Shown: one piece after another, positions 16,486 to 24,458 of the stretch
How the letters are laid out: each line of letters starts with the position of its first letter
Position numbering within the stretch: position 1 is the stretch's first letter
Assembly: GCF_036173125.1 (NCBI RefSeq)
Contig: NZ_CP108054.1
Location: 7,593,001-7,657,000 of the forward strand
Reading direction: 5' to 3'
Length of the DNA stretch: 64,000 nt
Source of the DNA: Streptomyces sp. NBC_00286
GTDB lineage: Bacteria; Actinomycetota; Actinomycetes; Streptomycetales; Streptomycetaceae
Notes under the pieces: model-generated
The model's input: only the letters and a program-made list of their open reading frames with translations
What the model was told of the DNA's origin: nothing
Databases searched by the model: none
Translations under genes and position numbers: made by a program

Positions 16486-16995
16486 TCAACGCCCGCTCGG
16501 CGGAACGTACTTGTACCCCACGCGCCGTACTGTCCGGATCGCCCCCCGGTGCTCCGCACCGAGCTTGCGGCGCAGCCGGGCGATGTGGACGTCCACGGTG
16601 CGGCCGTCGCCCACATGCCCGTAGCCCCAGACCGTGGACACCAGGTGGTCGCGGGTGTGTACCCGGTGCGGATGCGCCACGAGGTGCGCGAGCAACTCGA
16701 ACTCCAGGTAGGTGAGTTCGAGCGGCCGTCCGTCGACCTCGGCGGTACGCCGCACGGGGTCGACGTGTACGAGGGAGTCGCCGCCCTCGGGTTCTTCGCG
16801 GTCCGGGGCGTCTTCCGGAGCCGTGATGGGCGGCAGGGCGGGCTGCTGGTCGGCCGGTACGAGTACCAGGTAGCCGACCATGGGCGGTCGGCCCGGCAGC
16901 TTGGGCAGGGTGTGCGGGGGAGCGGGCAGCAGGGTGGTGCCCGGCGGCAGGAGATCCGCGACATCCGCGGACGGGAAGTAACGGGTGTTCGCCAT
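16486..16995 (-). CDS. Orphan OmpR-type winged-helix regulator without receiver domain
   Basis: 169 residues. The C-terminal 95 residues form an OmpR/PhoB winged helix (LTYLEFELLAHLVAHPHRVHTRD, then VDVHIARLRRKLG and TVRRVGYKYVPP). The N-terminal 70 residues are Pro-rich and lack the receiver acidic pocket, so the protein cannot be phosphorylated in the usual way. ATG 16995 lies 6 bases after the stop of a 53-aa gene, suggesting coupled translation. It may work as a constitutive or ligand-responsive regulator; the targets are unknown. Confidence 0.85.
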   Translation of the reverse strand: MANTRYFPSADVADLLPPGTTLLPAPPHTLPKLPGRPPMVGYLVLVPADQQPALPPITAPEDAPDREEPEGGDSLVHVDPVRRTAEVDGRPLELTYLEFELLAHLVAHPHRVHTRDHLVSTVWGYGHVGDGRTVDVHIARLRRKLGAEHRGAIRTVRRVGYKYVPPSGR

Positions 16996-17001
16996 GAGAG
17001 G

Positions 17002-17163
17002 TCAGCTCTTTCGCGCGAGAAGTTCGACGAGGACGTACGTCGTGTCGCGCGGGCCCAGGGCCTGTTGGTACGGCGTCAGCGGGCCGGCGCGGTCAGCGCG
17101 CGCGGCAACACTCACGGTCGTAGTCGTGGTGCTGACGGGAAGGCCAGAAGGGCTCGAGGTCAT
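17002..17163 (-). CDS. Small conserved-looking protein of 53 residues
   Basis: The reading frame from ATG 17163 encodes a Ser/Thr-rich start, then ADRAGPLTPYQQALGPRDTT and a hydrophobic end (YVLVELLARKS). The stop is 6 bases before the winged-helix regulator gene, so the two form a unit. The frame stays open to 17271, but that longer version would extend into the upstream terminator hairpin. Function is unknown. The non-repetitive C-terminal half suggests a real protein. Confidence 0.55.
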   Translation of the reverse strand: MTSSPSGLPVSTTTTTVSVAARADRAGPLTPYQQALGPRDTTYVLVELLARKS

Positions 17164-17231
17164 GGCGACCTGTCGCGGGGTGCTTCTCGGGGCCGACCAT
17201 GAGCCAATTGAAACAGATGAAGCGGACAACG

Positions 17232-17271
17232 GTGAGGGGGCGCCCACCGTTTGTGATGGACGCCCCCTCAC
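17232..17271 (-). terminator. Terminator downstream of glnII
   Basis: A perfect 11-bp stem (GTGAGGGGGCG / CGCCCCCTCAC) around an 18-nt loop lies 46 bases beyond the glnII stop. Between them is a 16-bp tandem duplication (unit GTCGTACGGAGTTGCC, 17275-17306). Confidence 0.75.
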
Positions 17272-17316
17272 GGAGTCGTACGGAGTTGCCGTCGTACGGA
17301 GTTGCCGTCGTACGGG

Positions 17317-18345
17317 TCAGACCTGGCCGGCCTTGTCCAGCGCCGTGCAGCAGGTGTCGACGATCAGACGCGTCACGACGTACGGGTCGACGTTCGCGTT
17401 CGGGCGGCGGTCCTCGATGTAGCCCTTGCCGTCCTTCTCGACCTGCCACGGGATACGGACCGAGGCGCCACGGTTGGAGACGCCGTAGCTGTACTCGTTC
17501 CACGGGGCCGTCTCGTGCAGACCGGTCAGGCGGTCGTCGATGCCGGCGCCGTAGTTCTTGACGTGGTCCAGCGGCTTGGAGCCCTCGCCGAGCGACTCGC
17601 AGGCGGTGATGATCGCGTCGTAGCCCTCGCGCATCGCCTTCGTGGAGAAGTTGGTGTGCGCGCCCGCGCCGTTCCAGTCGCCCTTCACCGGCTTCGGGTC
17701 CAGCGTCGCGGAGACGCCGAAGTCCTCGGCGGTGCGGTACAGCAGCCAGCGGGCCAGCCACAGCTGGTCGGCGACCTCGAGCGGGGCGAGCGGGCCGACC
17801 TGGAACTCCCACTGGCCGGGCATGACCTCGGCGTTGATGCCGGAGATGCCCAGGCCCGCCTTGAGGCAGTTGTCCAGGTGCGCCTCGACGACGTCACGGC
17901 CGAAGATCTCGTCGGCGCCGACACCGCAGTAGTAACCGCCCTGCGGCGCCGGGAAGCCGCCCTCGGGGAAGCCCAGCGGCTTGATGCCCTCGAAGAAGGT
18001 GTACTCCTGCTCGATGCCGAAGATCGGCTCCTGCTCGGCGAACTTCTCCGCGACCTCGACGAGCGCGGCACGCGTGTTGGACTCGTGCGGCGTCATGTCG
18101 ATGTTGAGTACCTCGCACATCACGAGCAGGTCGTCGCCGCCGCGGATCGGGTCCGGGCAGGAGAAGACCGGCTTGAGCACGCAGTCGGAGGCGTGGCCCT
18201 CGGCCTGGTTCGTGGAGGACCCGTCGAAGCCCCAGATCGGCAGGTCGGCACCCTTGGCGTCATCGGCCAGGATCTTCGTCTTGGAACGCAGCTTGGCCGT
18301 CGGCTCGGTGCCGTCGATCCAGATGTACTCAGCCTTGAAGGTCAC
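17317..18345 (-). CDS. glnII: Glutamine synthetase type II
   Basis: 342 residues, the usual GlnII length. This eukaryote-like enzyme makes glutamine from glutamate, ammonia and ATP in the cytoplasm; Streptomyces keeps it besides GlnA. The N-terminus MTFKAEYIWIDGTEPTAKLR, the substrate loop WGFDGSSTNQA, the metal/Glu motif IFGIEQEYTFF and GAGAHTNFSTKAMRE are all present. GTG 18345 is chosen because GAAGGA lies 8 bases upstream; the ATG at 18354 would sit directly on that site. Unlike GlnA it has no adenylylation loop. Two GlnR-box-like sites lie 105-142 bases upstream. Confidence 0.95.
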   Translation of the reverse strand: MTFKAEYIWIDGTEPTAKLRSKTKILADDAKGADLPIWGFDGSSTNQAEGHASDCVLKPVFSCPDPIRGGDDLLVMCEVLNIDMTPHESNTRAALVEVAEKFAEQEPIFGIEQEYTFFEGIKPLGFPEGGFPAPQGGYYCGVGADEIFGRDVVEAHLDNCLKAGLGISGINAEVMPGQWEFQVGPLAPLEVADQLWLARWLLYRTAEDFGVSATLDPKPVKGDWNGAGAHTNFSTKAMREGYDAIITACESLGEGSKPLDHVKNYGAGIDDRLTGLHETAPWNEYSYGVSNRGASVRIPWQVEKDGKGYIEDRRPNANVDPYVVTRLIVDTCCTALDKAGQV

Positions 18346-18449
18346 GGGCCACATCCTTCGGGGTGGGTCTTGTCGCGCTCGGTCGTCTCGGGCGCGCGGC
18401 GCTGCGGCACTGGGGCGCCGCGGGGATGCCCGCAGCCTGTCAACAGGGG

Positions 18450-18487
18450 ATTTCCCGATCATTGCCCGACTGTGAAGCCCGTGTTAC
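18450..18487 (-). promoter_or_regulatory. Two GlnR-box-like sites upstream of glnII
   Basis: On the minus strand GTAAC-ACGGGC-TTCAC (18487-18472) and GCAAT-GATCGG-GAAAT (18465-18450) approximate the GlnR consensus gTnAC-n6-GaAAC with two mismatches each. They start exactly 22 bp apart, the spacing known for GlnR-controlled promoters. Confidence 0.6.
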
Positions 18488-18597
18488 CTGGTGCTTGTGG
18501 GCTGGGGGCCCGCCTTGAGAGCGGGTGGGCTCCGCCGTATACAAGGGCTACGAGGGGCTGTTGACCGTACGAGGCAAAGCGAAGGCGGTACGAGGAC

Positions 18598-19050
18598 TCA
18601 CTCGCCCTCGGCCGCCGCGGCCTCCCGCACCCCCTCCAGGAAGCCCCGGATCGCTTCCCGCTCACGCTCGTCGCAGCCCTGGAGAAACTCCACCGCCTTC
18701 CCGATGAGCGGCCCGAAGGAGGACCACCCCAGTTCGACGGCCCGCTCGTTCACCTCGACGACCACCTTGCGGCGATCCTGCCGACCCCGCACCCGCCGCA
18801 CATGCCCGGCCCGCTCCAGCCGGTCGAGCAGCGAGGTGGTCCCGGCGGAATTGAGCCCGAGCGCGGCACCGAGCCGCCCGGCCGTCATCTCCTCGCCGGC
18901 CCGGGAGGCATCCATGAGCTCGATCAGGGCGCGTACGTCCGTCGGGTGCATGCCGTTGTGGTGCGCGAACCGGGCGCTGTGCAGGCCGAGTTCGACCGTC
19001 ACCGCGCGCAGGAGATGGACGATCTCCATCTCGGGGCCCTGATGCCGCAT
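18598..19050 (-). CDS. MarR-family transcriptional regulator
   Basis: 150 residues with a MarR winged helix (TAGRLGAALGLNSAGTTSLL and the wing RVRGRQDRRKVVVEV). ATG 19050 is chosen because GGAGG lies 5 bases upstream; an earlier in-frame ATG (19071) has no ribosome site and overlaps the operator zone. It is divergent from an alpha/beta hydrolase gene, and the 70-bp gap contains a perfect palindrome (19085-19103). The natural reading is a repressor that controls itself and the hydrolase; the inducer is unknown. Confidence 0.9.
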   Translation of the reverse strand: MRHQGPEMEIVHLLRAVTVELGLHSARFAHHNGMHPTDVRALIELMDASRAGEEMTAGRLGAALGLNSAGTTSLLDRLERAGHVRRVRGRQDRRKVVVEVNERAVELGWSSFGPLIGKAVEFLQGCDEREREAIRGFLEGVREAAAAEGE

Positions 19051-19084
19051 GTCCGCCTCCGGGGCTATCATCTCGCTCGTCGAA

Positions 19085-19103
19085 TATCTCGCTTGGCGAG
19101 ATA
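19085..19103. promoter_or_regulatory. Palindromic MarR operator candidate
   Basis: TATCTCGC-TTG-GCGAGATA is a perfect 8+3+8 palindrome between the divergent marR and hydrolase genes, 17 bases before the hydrolase start. An extra half-site ATCTCGCT lies at 19070-19077. The size and symmetry fit a MarR dimer. Confidence 0.75.
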
Positions 19104-19120
19104 ATACGGGAGGGGGCTCC

Positions 19121-19975
19121 ATGCGTACGTACGACAGCGACGCCTTTAAGTCGGCCTACGACAAGGTCATGGCCAAGTGGCCAGCGGAACGGGAGGCGGT
19201 CCGGGTCCCGACGCCGTTCGGTACGACGTACGTCAACGCCTGCGGACCGCGTGACGCGCCCCCGCTTCTCCTCCTGCCGGGCGGCGGCGGAGCGACCTCT
19301 GCCTCCTGGTACGCACAGGCCGCCGACCTCGCGCGTAACCGCCGCGTCCTCGCCGTCGACCTGATCGGCGCCCCCGGGCGCAGCGAACCGGCCGGCGACC
19401 GTCACCCCCGTACGGTCGCCGACCTGTCCGCCTGGCTGGACGCGCTCCTGGACGGCCTCGGTGTCGAGGCGGTGGACATGGGCGGGCACTCGTACGGCGG
19501 CTGGATCGCCCTGCAGTACGCGCTGTTGGCCCCTGCCCGGGTGCGGCGCCTGTTCCTTCTGGACCCGACGCAGTGTTTCGCCGGGTTCAAGGCGGCGTAT
19601 CTGCTGCACGCCCTGCCGATGCTGCTGCGCCCCGCGCCCCACCGTGTCCGCGCCTTCTTGGAGTGGGAGAGCGGGGGAGTGCCCCTCGATCCCGACTGGC
19701 TCCAACTCCAGGAGGCGGCCGCCGGCTTCCCCTCCGTGAAGCCGGTGACCGGGCCTCGTCCGAAGCCGGAGGCGCTGCGGGGCTTGGAGATGTCGGTCCT
19801 GCTGTGCCTGGCCGGGAACAGCAGGACTCATGACGCGCGCGACGTGGCGGCGCGGGCAGGGCGGCTGCTGCCGCGCGTGGACACGTACGTACTGCCCGGC
19901 ATCTCGCACCACGCACTGCCACAGGCCGCACCCGCCGAACTGAGCCGCCGCCTCACCGATTTCCTCGGCGGCTGA
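19121..19975 (+). CDS. Alpha/beta hydrolase
   Basis: 284 residues, cytoplasmic (no signal peptide). Oxyanion region LLLLPGGGGATS, nucleophile elbow GHSYGG with Ser124, a catalytic Asp candidate late in the fold, and His in LPGISHHALP near residue 260. GGGAGGGGG lies 5-6 bases before ATG 19121. The substrate is unknown. It is divergently transcribed from marR and shares the palindromic operator, so it is probably de-repressed by a small molecule it may also hydrolyse. Confidence 0.9.
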   Translation: MRTYDSDAFKSAYDKVMAKWPAEREAVRVPTPFGTTYVNACGPRDAPPLLLLPGGGGATSASWYAQAADLARNRRVLAVDLIGAPGRSEPAGDRHPRTVADLSAWLDALLDGLGVEAVDMGGHSYGGWIALQYALLAPARVRRLFLLDPTQCFAGFKAAYLLHALPMLLRPAPHRVRAFLEWESGGVPLDPDWLQLQEAAAGFPSVKPVTGPRPKPEALRGLEMSVLLCLAGNSRTHDARDVAARAGRLLPRVDTYVLPGISHHALPQAAPAELSRRLTDFLGG

Positions 19976-20022
19976 CCCCTCGGCGGCCGAGCCTCAGCCC
20001 ACCCCGCCCCCCTCGGTGACCC

Positions 20023-20343
20023 TCAGCGAGCCGACTCCCCGGGCGTGCAGCCGGAGGCCTCCTGCTTGCGCTCGATCTCCGCGATGACCGCCTCCCGGTT
20101 GGCGATCCGGGCCTCGGACTGCGCGTCGGGGTTGGCGCGCTGTCCCTCGATGAACTTCTCGTTGTTCCCGAGCGCCGTGGCCAGCCCCTCGCAGACCGCC
20201 GAGGTCTGCGTCTGACCGGCCGGCGCGGCGTTCGAGGTGGCCGCCAGGGCGAGGGCCCCGCCTCCGGCGACCGCCACGGCGCTCACCAGCAACGCGAGCT
20301 TCTTCTTGGGGCCGAGCGTTCTCTTGCGCGATGTACGCGGCAT
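20023..20343 (-). CDS. Small secreted protein of unknown function
   Basis: 106 residues. A basic N-terminus (MPRTSRKRTLGPKKK) and a hydrophobic segment ending in SNAAPA form a signal peptide with likely cleavage near residue 40. The mature part of about 65 residues is charged and helical, with two cysteines (SAVCEG and ASGCTPG). ATG 20343 has GGAGG upstream. No family recognised. A symmetric 30-bp element (20424-20453) lies 80-110 bases upstream and may control it. Confidence 0.75.
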   Translation of the reverse strand: MPRTSRKRTLGPKKKLALLVSAVAVAGGGALALAATSNAAPAGQTQTSAVCEGLATALGNNEKFIEGQRANPDAQSEARIANREAVIAEIERKQEASGCTPGESAR

Positions 20344-20423
20344 GGCGTGCCTCCTGTCTCCGGCGCCCTGGCGGCGACCGGTCGGGAACGGGGAGTACGC
20401 CGCTATGTACGAGATACCGAACA

Positions 20424-20453
20424 GAGTTACTCGACAGTTAGCACGAGTAACTC
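20424..20453. promoter_or_regulatory. Perfect inverted repeat, operator candidate
   Basis: GAGTTACTCG and CGAGTAACTC are perfect 10-bp inverted arms separated by 10 bases. Each arm contains the near-palindrome GAGT-T-ACTC, so this is also two palindromes 20 bp (two helical turns) apart. The only downstream gene on the minus strand is the secreted protein at 20023-20343. Confidence 0.6.
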
Positions 20454-20465
20454 AAGTGGCTTAGA

Positions 20466-21182
20466 TCACAAAGGAAGTTGAGTAATTCTCTCCTGGTCGA
20501 GCACGGTCCGAGCGAGGTCCGCCGCCTCCGTCAGCCGTAGGTCCCGCACCGTGTAGACCCGTTCGCCCGCCGCCGTGGCCAGCCGCAGCGTGGCCAGGCC
20601 CAGGCGGCGCTGGACCCGCGACTGCCGCACCGTCGTGCCGCACACGCCGCGCAGTTGAACCACGTCCGTGCGGCGGACGAAGAAGCCGCGACGTGCGAAG
20701 AGGTGGCCGTCGACGAGGCGATGCCCGAGGTTGCGGTGATAGCCGTACGCCGCCGGGAGATGGATGAGGGCGAGGAGAGCCGGCAGCAGCATCAGCCACG
20801 AGGGCCAGTTCCAGAGTCGTACGGGGAGGACCAGGGCCGCGGCCAGTGCTGCGTCGGCCGCCAGATAACGCGCAAGTGCCAGAAGCCCGGCCGAGCGTGG
20901 GTGCGGATGCAGCCAGCCGTGTGCGAGCCGTTGAGGGGTGAGCGGCGGCGGCGCGGTGCCGAGGAGGAGATTGGCCACTCGTAGGGCCGCGTCGGGGGTG
21001 GTGGCCGGTAACAGCCGCCCGTTGTCGGAGAGTTCCTGTCCTACGCTCACTCCGGTCAGGATCGGCGTCAGCCGCGTACCGCCGAGTGCCCGTACGGTCA
21101 GGGATTCGCGCAGCGTCACCCCGCGCACCCGCGCCCGGTCGACGGAGAAGGGCCGATGCCTCTGTTCGAATTTGACGCCGCC
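20466..21182 (-). pseudogene. 5'-truncated PH-domain (YdbT-like) membrane protein gene
   Basis: The frame encodes the C-terminal part of a YdbT-like protein with bacterial PH domains (bPH2). Two membrane segments are followed by an intact final PH domain (GHLFARRGFFVRRTDVVQLRG and TAAGERVYTVRDL). Coding-quality sequence continues upstream of the first possible start (GTG 21128) as FEQRHRPFSVDRAR, but a TGA closes the frame at 21183-21185. The expected N-terminal membrane segments and first PH domain are missing. Either a 220-residue protein from GTG 21128 survives or this is a remnant. No ribosome site is evident. Confidence 0.6.
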
Positions 21183-21348
21183 TCATGCGCACCTCGCGGA
21201 CCTGGTGTGACACCCTGCCAATTTCCTTGCTCACCTGGGCTTTTGGCGGGCTCTGCGAAGTGTCTCGATGTCAGTGGCGGGCAGTAAACTGGTAGCAGTG
21301 TTCGAGGGCGCCGACGGACGGCTCCCTGACCGCGACAGGAGGATGCCC

Positions 21349-21657
21349 GTGCCCGCTGCCGCACTCTTCCCGCTGCCCACCCAGTCCACGGCCAGGAGGC
21401 CGGTTCCGCTGGACCTGCCGTACGAGCCGATCGAGAAGCGGCCGCTCCCGCCGGGGCGTCCGCGTGACTGGTACATCACGCACAACCGGCGCCTCAAGGC
21501 GATGCGGCTCGCCATCGCGTTGCTGGACTCCGGTGTCTACATGCCCAACCAGGCCCGTAACGAGAAGATCCGCAGCACGGCCGAACTCATCGGCGTCCAC
21601 CCGCCGTCGGACACGACGTGCCACATGGTGCGGGCCCTGATGCGCTACAGCCGCTGA
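21349..21657 (+). CDS. Hypothetical protein, 102 residues
   Basis: A basic, non-secreted protein with a Pro-rich start, then DWYITHNRRLKAMRLAIALL and a C-terminus NQARNEKIRSTAELIGVHPP. AGGAGG at 21337-21342 lies 6 bases before GTG 21349; ATG 21343 directly abuts it and is less likely. The helical, Arg/Lys-rich middle could bind nucleic acid, but no domain is recognised. Confidence 0.65.
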   Translation: MPAAALFPLPTQSTARRPVPLDLPYEPIEKRPLPPGRPRDWYITHNRRLKAMRLAIALLDSGVYMPNQARNEKIRSTAELIGVHPPSDTTCHMVRALMRYSR

Positions 21658-21666
21658 GGCTGCGCC

Positions 21667-21697
21667 GTGAGTACGTGAGTACGTGAGTACGTGAGCA
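21667..21697 (+). repeat. 8-bp tandem repeat GTGAGTAC
   Basis: Three perfect copies of GTGAGTAC plus GTGAGCA lie 10 bases after the stop of the preceding gene. The rest of the 325-bp gap to the next gene (21658-21982) shows no gene and no clear promoter. Confidence 0.85.
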
Positions 21698-21982
21698 TCC
21701 GGTGCCGTCCGCTCCGCGGGGGTGGGCGGCACCGGTACGTTCGGGGCCACTTCCCGCCGTATATCCGGGGCTTATGGGAGTTGGCCTGGAGGGTGGCGCC
21801 ATCGCGCCAGAGTTGGCCGGAGATCGCTCTAGCCGTGCCACCCCGCAGTCCATACGATTCGGTCGCTCTCGGTCTTCACAGCTCCTTCACAGGCTGGGGG
21901 TCTGTGCATGTCGCTGCTTGGCATGTGCATGACCTTCGATCGTCGATCTTCCCAGCCTTTCCCGTTCCCCGATTGGAGAATC

Positions 21983-22642
21983 ATGGCTCGTGGGCTCCTC
22001 CTGGGCGGCGCGATCGCCGCTCTGCTGGCCACCGCGTTCCCCGCGCAGGCTTCGTCGTCCTCGTCGCCGGTTTTCGACGACCCGCCCCCGGACAAGATCG
22101 TCATCAAGGTCGCCACGGTGAACGGTTCCGGCTGTCCTCGGGGCACGGCGGCGGTCGCCGTCTCCCCGGACAACACCGCCTTCACGGTGACCTACAGCGA
22201 CTACCTCGCCCAGGTCGGCGGCGGCGCCCCGTCCACCGCGTTCCGCAAGAACTGCCAGCTCAACCTGATCGTCCACGTACCGCAGGGCTTCACCTACGCC
22301 ATCGCCAGCGTCGACTACCGGGGTTTCGCCTCCCTCCAGCGCGGAGCGAGCGGCACCCAGAAGGCCTCGTACTACTTCCAGGGCTCCCCGGACACGGCCT
22401 CCAGATCGCACCCGTTCAGCGGCCCGTACGAGGACAACTGGCAGGCCACCGACGAAACCGAGTGGGCCCAATTGGTGTGGGCGCCCTGCGGTGTCGAGCG
22501 GAACTTCAACATCAACACCGAGCTCCGGGTCAACAAGGGCACGTCCCCCGCCAACAGCACCAGCTTCATGACCATGGACTCCACCGACGGTGACATCAGC
22601 ACCATCTACCACCTGGCCTGGAAGGAGTGCCCGCAGAACTGA
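21983..22642 (+). CDS. DUF4360 secreted protein
   Basis: 219 residues with a signal peptide (MARGLLLGGAIAALLATAFP, cleavage near AQA-S, residue 24). The mature protein has the DUF4360 pattern: VNGSGCPRGTAAVAVS, FTVTYSDYLAQVG, RKNCQLNL and FTYAIASVDYRGFA, with paired cysteines late (WAPCG, KECPQN). The family is secreted and beta-rich, known from actinobacteria and fungi, without a known activity. ATG 21983 follows TTGGAG. The open frame further upstream lacks a ribosome site. Confidence 0.88.
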   Translation: MARGLLLGGAIAALLATAFPAQASSSSSPVFDDPPPDKIVIKVATVNGSGCPRGTAAVAVSPDNTAFTVTYSDYLAQVGGGAPSTAFRKNCQLNLIVHVPQGFTYAIASVDYRGFASLQRGASGTQKASYYFQGSPDTASRSHPFSGPYEDNWQATDETEWAQLVWAPCGVERNFNINTELRVNKGTSPANSTSFMTMDSTDGDISTIYHLAWKECPQN

Positions 22643-22649
22643 GCCGTGA

Positions 22650-22683
22650 CGCCGGGTGCCCTCGGCTCCCCGGGCATCCGGCG
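22650..22683. terminator. Bidirectional hairpin terminator
   Basis: CGCCGGGTGCCC and GGGCATCCGGCG pair over 12 positions (one G-T) around a 10-nt loop, between the convergent DUF4360 and pspAB genes. Confidence 0.65.
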
Positions 22684-22736
22684 CGCAGGCCGGCGCGTCG
22701 AGCAGCGGCCAGTACAAGTGGTCCTGGCCCTCGGCG

Positions 22737-23327
22737 TCACAGCCCCGGTGCGCCCCAGATCGGGAACCAGCGGCTCAGGTCCGGCTCCAGGCGGAGGTCG
22801 TTCGCGAGTACGGCTCTGATCTGCAGCTCCAAGGCGTTGTCGCGCCGTTCCCCGCCGCCGGGGAGCGGCGCGAAGACGTAGAAGCTGCCTCGCTTGTAGA
22901 GGTACACGAGCGCGAGGGGGCGCCGCTCGTCGCCCCCGCTCCGGAAGCCGACCACCGAGCACAGCAACTGCGGCCCGAAGCCGCTGCCTTCGAGCGCGCT
23001 GTTCACCGCGTGCAGATCGCCCACGAGGGCGGGCAGGTCCTCCGGCGACCGCCGCGAGACCAGCCACGTATACCCGTACGAGTCCCGGCTCACCTCCACC
23101 GGCGGCCCCGTCCGCTCGGCATCCGCGTCCAACAGGGCCCGCACTTCCTGGCGTACGTCCTCGAAGGCCGCCCCTTCGACCGTCGCGAAGCACACCGAGC
23201 CGTGCCCGGTCGGCTTGAACCCGGCCGCCGCCTCCAGCGTGACCGCGGCCGACGGCAGCGCGAAGAGCTGATCGAGGTCGGGGGCCACCGGCTTGCTGCG
23301 GCCCAGCAGGATGTCCAGGAGCCCCAT
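22737..23327 (-). CDS. pspAB: PspA-associated protein PspAB
   Basis: 196 residues starting MGLLDILLGRSKPVAPDLDQ, a hallmark of the PspAB family, which in actinobacteria is encoded beside htpX and linked to the phage-shock/envelope stress response. It has no signal peptide or membrane segment. ATG 23327 lies 6 bases after the htpX stop, so the two genes are an operon. Its exact molecular role is not established. Confidence 0.85.
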   Translation of the reverse strand: MGLLDILLGRSKPVAPDLDQLFALPSAAVTLEAAAGFKPTGHGSVCFATVEGAAFEDVRQEVRALLDADAERTGPPVEVSRDSYGYTWLVSRRSPEDLPALVGDLHAVNSALEGSGFGPQLLCSVVGFRSGGDERRPLALVYLYKRGSFYVFAPLPGGGERRDNALELQIRAVLANDLRLEPDLSRWFPIWGAPGL

Positions 23328-23333
23328 CGCCGC

Positions 23334-24257
23334 TCAGCCCGCCTTCCCGGAGTACGGCGATTCACCCAACTCGCCGGAGATCCGGCCCAGTTGGTCGAGC
23401 CGCTCCTCCAGACTCGGGTGGGTGGAGAAGAGCCGCTGGATGCCCGGGGTCCTGCCGAACGCGGGCGTGAAGTAGAAGGCGTTGAAGGCCTGTGCGGTCC
23501 GTAGATCTCGGGTGGGGATCTTGGCGATGTCGCCGGTGACCTTGGTCAGCGCGGAGGCGAGCGCCGAGGGGCGGCCGGTGAGCATGGCCGCGGCGCGGTC
23601 GGCGGCCAGCTCCCGGTACCGGGACAGCGCCCGGATGAGGAGGAAACTGAGCGCGTAGACGGCCGCGGACACCGCCATCACCGTCATGAACACGACGGCC
23701 GTGTTCTGGTCCTTGCGGCCGTGCCCGCCGAAGACCTGGGAGTAGAAGACGAACCGCACGAGCAGCCCGGCGAGCACCCCGAGGAACGAGGCCACGGTGA
23801 TCACCGCGACATCGCGGTGTGCCACATGCGACAGCTCGTGCGCGAGTACACCCTCCAGCTCGGCGGGCTCGAGCCGCCGCAGCAGCCCGGTCGTCACGCA
23901 CACGACGGCGTGATCGGCGTCGCGCCCGGTGGCGAAGGCGTTCGGCATCTCCATGTCGGACACGGCGACGGCCGGCTTCGGCATGTCCGCGGTGGCGCAC
24001 AGCCGGTCGATCACCCCGTGCAGCTGCGGATACTCCTCACGCTCCACGACCCGACCGCGCATCGCGAACAACGCGATCCGGTCAGAGAACCAGTACTGCG
24101 CACCCAGCAGCGCCGCCGCGATCACCACGACCAGCACCCACGACTTCAGCAGCACGATCAGGGCCGCGACGAACGCCACGTACAGCAGCCCCAGCAGGAA
24201 CAGCGTGACCCCCATCCGCGTGTTCAACCGCCGGTCGGGCTGGAATCGACTCCGCAT
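23334..24257 (-). CDS. htpX: Membrane zinc metalloprotease HtpX
   Basis: 307 residues, M48 family. Two N-terminal membrane segments (about residues 16-52), then a cytoplasmic catalytic domain with HEXXH at His140-Glu141-His144 (VLAHELSHVAH), two more hydrophobic segments, and the downstream zinc Glu in SRYRELAADRAA. It degrades damaged membrane proteins in envelope stress. ATG 24257 is chosen because homologues begin with a similar SRFxxDRRL; the frame is open to 24341 but that part does not look conserved. It is the first gene of the htpX-pspAB unit. Confidence 0.92.
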   Translation of the reverse strand: MRSRFQPDRRLNTRMGVTLFLLGLLYVAFVAALIVLLKSWVLVVVIAAALLGAQYWFSDRIALFAMRGRVVEREEYPQLHGVIDRLCATADMPKPAVAVSDMEMPNAFATGRDADHAVVCVTTGLLRRLEPAELEGVLAHELSHVAHRDVAVITVASFLGVLAGLLVRFVFYSQVFGGHGRKDQNTAVVFMTVMAVSAAVYALSFLLIRALSRYRELAADRAAAMLTGRPSALASALTKVTGDIAKIPTRDLRTAQAFNAFYFTPAFGRTPGIQRLFSTHPSLEERLDQLGRISGELGESPYSGKAG

Positions 24258-24380
24258 CACGATCACCCCACACATCGGGCACTCGTCCCGATTCCAGTGT
24301 GCAGCGGTATTGCCATAACCGGATCCCGATCTTCCCCGCACCGGGCAAAGGAACGGCGCGGCCCGGGCAAAGAACGACGG

Positions 24381-24416
24381 AGCCCCGCCGCTGCCGGTGA
24401 AGGCGGTGGCGGGGCT
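24381..24416 (-). terminator. Terminator downstream of glnA
   Basis: AGCCCCGCCGCTGCC pairs with GGCGGTGGCGGGGCT at 13 of 15 positions around GGTGAA. It begins 43 bases beyond the glnA stop. Confidence 0.75.
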
Positions 24417-24458
24417 CTGAAGCCGGAGGTTTGCAGGCTTACGAGACCTGCGCGTCGA

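Noticed and set aside
24258..24341. N-terminal extension of HtpX containing a CPMC motif
   Set aside because: A single CxxC without partner cysteines, weak start context, and HtpX homologues begin at SRF; it is probably untranslated leader.
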